From Promethearchaeota archaeon (GTDB lineage: Archaea; Asgardarchaeota; Lokiarchaeia; Sigynarchaeales; SOKP01), in the NCBI GenBank assembly GCA_014729315.1, contig WJKD01000049.1:1-5789 (forward strand): DNA of 5,789 nt, in the 5' to 3' direction. Below the pieces are notes generated by a model, which searched no databases, had not been told where the DNA came from, and saw only the letters and a program-made list of their open reading frames with translations. Every line of letters starts with the position of its first letter. Position 1 is the first letter of the stretch. The translations under genes were made by a program, and so were the position numbers. Positions 1-4,713 of the stretch are shown here, in pieces.

Positions 1-1
1 A

Positions 2-658
2 AATGCGCAGCGATTGTTGAAGAAATATAAAGTCATTATTCCCTATGTCGATCAGATTACTTTCGACACATCCACAATCAGGTCCCGAAGGGATCACGAA
101 CGATTCCTGGCGTTAATCGAAGTTACAACTTTTTTGTATCAATACCAACGTGAAAAAGAAGTCCGAAATGGTGTTGAATATTTAATTGCCTCCATTAAAG
201 ACTATGCGATTGCACACGAATTAGCTCAGAAAATCTTGTTCAATACGACCAGTGGAATATCGCCTGGGTTAGAGCTATTTATGGATAAAGTTTGGAAATT
301 AGCTGAAGAAAAATCAGGAAATGGTGTATCCATAAAAGGTGTTAAATTTACGAATAAAGATATTCGAGATAAAATCAAAGGATCGAAATCAACGATTAAT
401 AATTATTTAAAAATCGCTGAAGAAAAGGACTTAATAGAAGTCCTTAGACAGGGACCGGGAAAGCCAAATATATACAGCGTATCAAAAAAGGTGAGCGAAG
501 TTAAAGAGGATTATTTAATCAGTACCGAAAATTTGATAAAAGAGTTTAGTAGAGTGAAAAACCAGACACAACCTGCACAACCAGATAATTGTTCAGACAA
601 TTCTATAAATTACAATCTTTTAAATCAACGTGACCAGGCAGCTACAGCAGGAATATAG
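2..658 (+). CDS. C-terminal part of a CHC2 zinc-finger/toprim DNA-primase-like protein of an integrated element (5' end outside window)
   Basis: The reading frame is open from the first complete codon (Asn-Ala-Gln-Arg-Leu-Leu), so the TTG at 14 is an internal Leu codon and the gene starts before the window; 218 residues are visible. The pattern QRLL, then VIIPYVDQITF, then RSRRDHERFL and YQYQRE (about visible residues 3-50) is what I recall from the C-terminal half of the CHC2/toprim primase-like proteins carried by integrated elements. Those proteins continue, as here, with a helical stretch, then a winged-helix-like segment (about 110-160: KFTNKDIRDK, STINNYLKIAEE, then a basic GPGKPNIYSV wing) that probably binds DNA. 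The last 50 residues are polar and low in complexity and look disordered. The zinc-finger, toprim and any ATPase region would lie upstream and cannot be seen. The inferred role is replication or priming of a mobile element. The family call rests on remembered motifs, not a search. Confidence 0.6.
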   Translation, partial: NAQRLLKKYKVIIPYVDQITFDTSTIRSRRDHERFLALIEVTTFLYQYQREKEVRNGVEYLIASIKDYAIAHELAQKILFNTTSGISPGLELFMDKVWKLAEEKSGNGVSIKGVKFTNKDIRDKIKGSKSTINNYLKIAEEKDLIEVLRQGPGKPNIYSVSKKVSEVKEDYLISTENLIKEFSRVKNQTQPAQPDNCSDNSINYNLLNQRDQAATAGI

Positions 659-748
659 AAATAATATTTTCAATAAATGAAATGATAATGGCATTTTACC
701 GATGTACGGTTAACAAGGTATAACTATATTTTGAATTCATAATATATT

Positions 749-776
749 AAGTGAACATATTCAATTATGTTCACTT
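749..776. repeat. Perfect 11-bp inverted repeat with 6-base centre, candidate operator or RNA hairpin
   Basis: AAGTGAACATA (749-759) and TATGTTCACTT (766-776) are exact reverse complements around the 6-base centre TTCAAT. The dyad lies 25 bases before the preferred ATG of the next gene and covers the alternative GTG start at 751. No T-tract follows, so a terminator is unlikely. An operator for a dimeric repressor, or a leader hairpin for the downstream gene, fits better. The rest of the gap (659-748) is AT-rich; I saw no convincing promoter in it, only TATA-like strings near 725-748 without a matching -35 box. Confidence 0.6.
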
Positions 777-801
777 CATGATAGGCAGGCAGGTAACAGC
801 T

Positions 802-1125
802 ATGGATAACTTACGAGATTATTTAAAATGGGTACAGGATTTAGAAGATAACATCGATATTAATTCCGAAGAATCACTCCCTGAAAAAAAACAGGAACCG
901 GCTGCGCTGAATGATAGAAACGGATATTCTTCCACAGACGATCCTTTTTTAGATAAAAATAATGATTTAATTATTCCGATGTATACGAATTCCAAATATC
1001 GATGGTGGCAAGGGGGACAGGATATTTTGGTTACCCTGCTTGAATTGGGGGCTGATGCAACTATTCTGGACCGGTATGTCTCGGACTGGCGGGCGATGCT
1101 GGTGAGGTGGGAGGAGGGGAATTAG
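802..1125 (+). CDS. Small protein of unknown function with a WWQGGQ motif, linked to the primase-like gene
   Basis: This 107-residue protein is not one I can name. The N-terminal half (residues 1-50) is acidic and probably helical and then disordered. The C-terminal half has a hydrophobic strand NDLIIPM (54-60), the aromatic/glycine motif KYRWWQGGQ (65-73), and a helical tail TLLELGADATILDRYV (78-93). From memory, short proteins with a similar LIIP...WW.GGQ...L.ELGA...YV layout occur beside primase-like genes and integrases in integrated elements, so an element-associated accessory role is inferred. I prefer ATG 802 because AGGT (791-794) sits at a normal distance before it. ATG 778 and GTG 751 are in frame but lack a ribosome-binding site, and 751 falls inside the inverted repeat. 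The last 40 coding bases before the stop are about 70% GC, against about 33% near 841-880, which is odd. No membrane segment or signal peptide is visible. Confidence 0.6.
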   Translation: MDNLRDYLKWVQDLEDNIDINSEESLPEKKQEPAALNDRNGYSSTDDPFLDKNNDLIIPMYTNSKYRWWQGGQDILVTLLELGADATILDRYVSDWRAMLVRWEEGN

Positions 1126-1220
1126 ATAGCCTTATTTAAATAAACTTTCATTTAAAAAAAACGATAATTATTGAATGATATAACATGCCTAAATAAAATG
1201 TATTATTTTCATAATTTTTG

Positions 1221-1249
1221 TTGACATTTGTAAAATTCTTTTATATTTT
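1221..1249 (+). promoter_or_regulatory. Possible sigma-70-type promoter for hsdR
   Basis: A consensus -35 box TTGACA (1221-1226) is followed by AT-rich -10 candidates: TATTTT (1244-1249, 17-base spacer, 4 of 6 matches) or TATATT (1242-1247, 15-base spacer, 5 of 6). It lies about 70 bases before the hsdR ATG in a very AT-rich gap (1126-1315) that otherwise holds only a 12-base palindrome (TTATTTAAATAA, 1132-1143) and no gene. AT-richness makes chance matches likely, so only the -35 box is strong evidence. If real, it would give the restriction genes a transcript separate from the element genes upstream. Confidence 0.4.
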
Positions 1250-1315
1250 TATTCTGCAAAAATTATCTGCATCCTTCCGCTAAGAATTCTTTAAACCAAT
1301 AATGGAAACAAATCC

Positions 1316-4141
1316 ATGACTCCAGAGCAAAAAGCCCGAAGAGAAATTGATGACAAGTTATCTGCAGCCGGCTGGATTGTTCAGGATTACAAAAATTGCA
1401 ACCCCGGCGCAGGTTCAGGAATCGCTATACGAGAATATCCGACCGACACGGGTCCTGTGGATTATGTATTGCTTGTTGACCGGAAACCCGTCGGTGTCAT
1501 TGAAGCAAAACCTGAAGGAACGATCCTGACAAAAGTCGAGAGTCAGGTCGAGCGTTATGAGTCCAGTTATATTAAATGGAGAATAGATAAAGGTATCCTT
1601 CCGTTTTCGTACGAATCCACTGGTGTAGAAACCCGGTTCAAGGATAACCGGGATCCGAAACCTCGCTTTCGGAATGTCTTTTCTTTTCATCAACCTGCAA
1701 CATTTCAAAACTGGCTGCAAAAGTCAGAAACGCTTCGAAACAAATTAAGAAAGTTTCCAGAATTAAATACAGATGGATTGTGGGAGTGTCAAATCCGGGC
1801 GATCAATAATCTGGAAAAATCTTTTGGAGATAATAAGCCCCGGGCGCTCATTTGGATGGCAACAGGTAGCGGAAAAACATTCACTGCAATTCAGTTTATT
1901 TATCGATTACTGAAATTTGCCGATGCATCCCGCATTCTGTTTCTGGTGGATACCCGCAACCTGGGACAACAGGCGGAACAGGAGCTTCAAAATTTTAATC
2001 CGCCGGACGATAAGCGCAAATTTACAGATTTGTACAATGTCCAGCGATTACAACACAATTTCATCGATGAAAATAGCCAGGTCTGTATCAGCACTATCCA
2101 GCGTATGTTTTCTATTTTAAAAGGTGACGAGCTCGATGAGAGTGCGGAAGACCAATCGCTGTTTGAAATGAAATTCCTGAATCAAAAGCCGAAAGAAGTT
2201 GTTTACAATCCCAAATATCCTATCGAATTTTTTGATTTTATCATAATAGATGAATGCCATCGCTCCATTTACAATATATGGCAGCAGGTACTGGAGTATT
2301 ATGACGCTTTTTTAATCGGACTGACTGCCACGCCGGATAATCGAACCTTTGCTTTTTTTAACCAGAATGTTGTGAGCGAATATTCGCATGAAGATGCCGT
2401 CGCTGACGGCGTGAATGTGGGATATGATATTTTCACCATTGAAACGGAAATTACCCATAAGGGCGCCACGATAAAGTCGGAAAATGAGATCACCAAAAAT
2501 GGCAAAAAAGTAAAGATTAAACAGTTCGTTGACAAGCGCAGCCGGCTCACCCGGCGCCATCGGTGGGAACAGTTAGATGAGGACGTGAATTATACCGGCA
2601 AGCAGCTTGACCGGGATGTGGTGAATAAAAGTCAGATTCGGACTATTATTCGGACGTTTAAGGAAAAAGTGTTCACAGATATTTTCCCCGGGCGTAATGA
2701 AGTACCGAAAACGCTGATTTTTGCCAAAACAGATTCACATGCGGACGATATCATTCAAATCGTTCGGGAAGAATTTGGAGAGGGAAATGATTTTTGCAAG
2801 AAAGTGACCTATAATGTCAAAGATGAGAAACCGGAAGAGGTACTGGCTGCTTTTCGTACCGATTTTTTCCCCAGGATTGCGGTTACCGTGGATATGATTG
2901 CCACTGGTACGGATGTAAAACCAATCGAATGCCTGATTTTTATGCGGGATGTGAAGTCCAAAAGCTATTTTGAGCAAATGAAAGGCAGAGGAACCCGTAC
3001 GCTTAAATTAGATGACCTGAAAAGAGTGACGCCCAGTGCTGCCAGCAATAAAACACATTTTGTCATTGTGGATGCCGTTGGCGTTTGTAAATCTGTCAAG
3101 ACGACCTCCCGGTCGCTGGAGCGAAAAAGGACTGTTCCGTTAAAAGATCTATTGATGGCTGTAGCAATGAATCACCGGGATGAAGATACATTGACAACCC
3201 TGGGAAATCGATTAGCCCGAATGGACAGGCAGATTTCGGAAAAAGATAAGGAGCGAATTGCCCGGCAAGCCAATGGCAAAACACTTGGCGATATGGTGCA
3301 TGATTTACTGGACTCTTATAATCCGGATAAATATATCGAGCGTGCCTGTGCGAAGATTAAAGAAGAGAATCCAACGCTCGATGAGACTGAGCTTCAACTT
3401 TTAGAACCATCGACTGACCAGATCGAGCAGGCAAAGCAGGACCTGATAAATGAATCATGCCAGCCGTTTGATAGCGGCGATTTGCGGCAGTTATTGGAAA
3501 AGATACGGACTGAATACGACCAGATTATGGATAATGAGAATCTGGATAAAGTGAAATTTGCCGACTTCGATCCGGGTGTTAAAGAGAATGCCCGGGAAAT
3601 GGTGACGAATTTCAAACAGTTTATCGAAAAAAATAAAGATGAGATTTTAGCATTGCAGTTCTTTTACAATCAGCCCTACAAACGCCAGCAGTTGACGCTG
3701 AAAATGGTCAAAGAGCTAAGTGAAGCCTTGCAAAAGCCGCCGAATATGATGACAATTGACAGACTATGGACAGCATACCAGGCACTGGAACAGCATAAAG
3801 TAAAAGGAACTGCAACAACCCGAATGCTGACAGACCTGATTGCGCTGATAAGGCATGCCATTGGAATGGAAGAAGAATTGGCGCCATTTGGCGATCACGT
3901 AGATCAGCGATTTGAACAATGGCTGGAGCAATATCAACAGCAGGGCAAAACATTCACCCCGGAGCAACTGGACTGGCTGAAGATGATGAAAGACCATATC
4001 GCCACATCGATTTCGATTGAGAAGGATGATTTTGACAATGTGCCGTTCTATGAAAAGGGCGGCTTGATGAAAGTGTGGCAGCTTTTTGGGGATGATCTGG
4101 ATCAAATAATTGAAGAGATGAATGAGAAGTTGGTGGCTTAA
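1316..4141 (+). CDS. hsdR: Type I restriction-modification system, restriction (R) subunit HsdR, EcoEI-like
   Basis: HsdR is the ATP-dependent translocase and nuclease subunit of a type I complex (R2M2S); it pumps DNA after recognition of an unmethylated site and cuts at a distance. The 941-residue protein has the expected order. The N-terminal PD-(D/E)XK nuclease shows D49 (PVDY) and E63-A-K65 (VIEAK), with a downstream QxxxY (Q77, Y81). The helicase core has LWECQIRAI (155-163, Q-motif-like), Walker A ATGSGKT (182-188), motif II DECH (312-315), motif III TATP (337-340), motif IV around TLIFAKTDSHAD (466-477), motif V TGTD (530-533) and motif VI QMKGRGTR (554-561). The helical C-terminal part (about 640-941) matches the EcoEI_R_C type, ending GGLMKVWQLFGDDLDQII. 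All catalytic motifs look intact and there is no frameshift. Length is shorter than EcoKI R (about 1,170) and normal for the EcoEI-like group. The start ATG has only a weak upstream TGGA (1303-1306). A tandem stop (TAA TAA) ends the gene 9 bases before the first repeat. Confidence 0.96.
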   Translation: MTPEQKARREIDDKLSAAGWIVQDYKNCNPGAGSGIAIREYPTDTGPVDYVLLVDRKPVGVIEAKPEGTILTKVESQVERYESSYIKWRIDKGILPFSYESTGVETRFKDNRDPKPRFRNVFSFHQPATFQNWLQKSETLRNKLRKFPELNTDGLWECQIRAINNLEKSFGDNKPRALIWMATGSGKTFTAIQFIYRLLKFADASRILFLVDTRNLGQQAEQELQNFNPPDDKRKFTDLYNVQRLQHNFIDENSQVCISTIQRMFSILKGDELDESAEDQSLFEMKFLNQKPKEVVYNPKYPIEFFDFIIIDECHRSIYNIWQQVLEYYDAFLIGLTATPDNRTFAFFNQNVVSEYSHEDAVADGVNVGYDIFTIETEITHKGATIKSENEITKNGKKVKIKQFVDKRSRLTRRHRWEQLDEDVNYTGKQLDRDVVNKSQIRTIIRTFKEKVFTDIFPGRNEVPKTLIFAKTDSHADDIIQIVREEFGEGNDFCKKVTYNVKDEKPEEVLAAFRTDFFPRIAVTVDMIATGTDVKPIECLIFMRDVKSKSYFEQMKGRGTRTLKLDDLKRVTPSAASNKTHFVIVDAVGVCKSVKTTSRSLERKRTVPLKDLLMAVAMNHRDEDTLTTLGNRLARMDRQISEKDKERIARQANGKTLGDMVHDLLDSYNPDKYIERACAKIKEENPTLDETELQLLEPSTDQIEQAKQDLINESCQPFDSGDLRQLLEKIRTEYDQIMDNENLDKVKFADFDPGVKENAREMVTNFKQFIEKNKDEILALQFFYNQPYKRQQLTLKMVKELSEALQKPPNMMTIDRLWTAYQALEQHKVKGTATTRMLTDLIALIRHAIGMEEELAPFGDHVDQRFEQWLEQYQQQGKTFTPEQLDWLKMMKDHIATSISIEKDDFDNVPFYEKGGLMKVWQLFGDDLDQIIEEMNEKLVA

Positions 4142-4150
4142 TAATTTTTT

Positions 4151-4212
4151 ACCACAGAGGCACAGAGGACACGGAGAACAAAAAATCACTGTGCTCTCTG
4201 TGTCTCTGTGGT
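4151..4212. repeat. Repeat pair A1-B1: long imperfect hairpin upstream of the GxxExxY gene
   Basis: Unit A1 (4151-4177, begins ACCACAGAGGCACAGAGGAC) and unit B1 (4186-4212, ends CTCTGTGTCTCTGTGGT) are near reverse complements. They fold over a loop of 8 bases (4178-4185): of 27 stem positions I count 22 Watson-Crick pairs, 3 G-U pairs and 2 mismatches (A4169/C4194 and A4175/A4188). Internally the unit is itself a degenerate tandem of CACAGAG-like heptamers. The hairpin starts 9 bases after the hsdR stop. It lacks a following T-tract, so it is not a classical terminator, although it could slow polymerase or be an RNA processing site. Confidence 0.9.
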
Positions 4213-4240
4213 TAGATAAAATAAACATTGAATCGTTTAA

Positions 4241-4247
4241 AAGGAGG
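4241..4247 (+). promoter_or_regulatory. Strong ribosome-binding site that fixes the GxxExxY start
   Basis: AAGGAGG lies 4 bases before ATG 4252, followed by further G residues. It is the best Shine-Dalgarno sequence in the window. It rules out the in-frame TTG at 4228, which lies upstream of it. The gene therefore carries its own translation signal inside the repeat-bounded block and need not depend on hsdR translation. Confidence 0.85.
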
Positions 4248-4251
4248 GGAA

Positions 4252-4629
4252 ATGCTGGATAATCGAAATGAATTAACCGGCAAAATTATTGGAGCAGCAA
4301 TTGAGGTTCATCGGCAGTTGGGTCCGGGTCTTTTGGAATCTGCTTATGAAGAATGTCTTTGTCATGAACTACATCTCTCTAATTTGTCCTTCGAGCGTCA
4401 AAAGGCGTTGCCAGTTATTTACAAAGGAATTCAATTGGATTGCGGGTATCGCCTGGATATTGTTGTCGCAAATGCTATTATTATTGAATTAAAAACAGTC
4501 ATCAAAGTAGAGCCTATTCATCAAGCCCAGTTACTCACGTATTTAAAATTATCCCATCTGAAATTGGGATTATTGATCAATTTCAATGTTCCGGTTCTAA
4601 AAGACGGGATTAAACGCATGGTTATTTAA
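4252..4629 (+). CDS. GxxExxY family protein (small PD-(D/E)XK nuclease-like fold, PDDEXK_3 type)
   Basis: The 125-residue protein has the defining motif G26-L-L-E29-S-A-Y32 inside the typical N-terminal sequence [20 protein letters not shown]. The family is placed in the PD-(D/E)XK nuclease-like superfamily. The expected residues are visible: D69 (GYRLDIVV), then E79-L-K81 (IIIELKTV), then a Q..LL.YL helix (Q93-Y97) and the usual ending GLLINF...GIKRMVI. Length is the family norm and no residue looks lost, so nuclease or DNA-binding activity is possible, but to my knowledge no function is established. The gene lies between hsdR and hsdS, inside a block of four repeat units, with the B2 repeat arm beginning 3 bases after its stop. 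It may be a passenger, a nuclease that drives its own spread, or a restriction accessory; the sequence does not decide. The family call is firm, the role is not. Confidence 0.93.
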   Translation: MLDNRNELTGKIIGAAIEVHRQLGPGLLESAYEECLCHELHLSNLSFERQKALPVIYKGIQLDCGYRLDIVVANAIIIELKTVIKVEPIHQAQLLTYLKLSHLKLGLLINFNVPVLKDGIKRMVI

Positions 4630-4632
4630 CAA

Positions 4633-4695
4633 CTCTGTGCTCTCTGTGTCTCTGTGGTTTGATTTATTTACCACAGAGGCACAGAGGACACGGAG
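4633..4695. repeat. Repeat pair B2-A2: long imperfect hairpin between the GxxExxY gene and hsdS
   Basis: Unit B2 (4633-4658) and unit A2 (4670-4695, the same sequence as A1) pair over an 11-base loop (4659-4669). The stem has 26 positions: 22 Watson-Crick pairs, 3 G-U pairs and one mismatch (C4640/A4688). The arm order is the reverse of the upstream hairpin: B then A here, A then B before the gene. It begins just after the GxxExxY stop and ends 18 bases before the hsdS ATG. AAAAATTTG follows the stem, with no T-tract typical of a + strand terminator. Confidence 0.9.
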
Positions 4696-4713
4696 AAAAA
4701 TTTGTGAGAAAAG

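Larger units (their letters stand above)
4151..4696 (+). mobile_element. Candidate repeat-bracketed GxxExxY cassette inserted between hsdR and hsdS
   Basis: A single short gene is enclosed by four copies of one repeat unit in the order A1-B1-gene-B2-A2. The outer units A1 (4151-4177) and A2 (4670-4696) are identical over 27 bases in direct orientation. The inner units B1 and B2 share 25 identical bases (4189-4213 and 4635-4659), also in direct orientation. The block starts 9 bases after the hsdR stop and ends 17 bases before the hsdS ATG, so it fills the intergenic space between two operon genes. From memory, GxxExxY genes in many environmental genomes carry such CTCTGTG-type repeats on both sides. 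There is no transposase, and I saw no target-site duplication, so calling it mobile is inference. It may be mobilised in trans or spread by homologous recombination between dispersed repeats. Confidence 0.45.

Noticed and set aside
14..16. TTG as the start of the first gene
   Set aside because: The frame is open to the window edge and the preceding codons (Asn-Ala-Gln-Arg) continue the remembered QRLL family pattern, so this is an internal Leu codon.
1126..1315. Additional small gene or RNA in the gap before hsdR
   Set aside because: The gap is AT-rich and I saw no open frame with a ribosome-binding site and no RNA structure beyond a 12-base AT palindrome.
1415..1720. Minus-strand open frame of 101 codons inside hsdR
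   Set aside because: It is antisense to the nuclease domain of hsdR, shows no recognisable motif and has no ribosome-binding site; it is a shadow frame.
4189..4220. Rho-independent terminator after hsdR
   Set aside because: The stem is long but is followed by TTAGATAAAATAAA and not a T-run, so it does not fit an intrinsic terminator on the + strand.
3764..4228. Minus-strand open frame of 154 codons over the end of hsdR and the A1-B1 repeat
   Set aside because: It is antisense to the well-supported hsdR C-terminus, and its first residues translate the repeat (a string with CPLCLCG), a common false-gene artefact of these repeats.
4228..4251. TTG start giving the GxxExxY protein eight extra residues
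   Set aside because: The strong AAGGAGG lies between this TTG and ATG 4252, so it serves the ATG, and family members begin close to the ELTGKI segment.
4151..4696. CRISPR array
   Set aside because: There are only four repeat units in mixed orientations around a gene, with no regular spacers and no cas genes.
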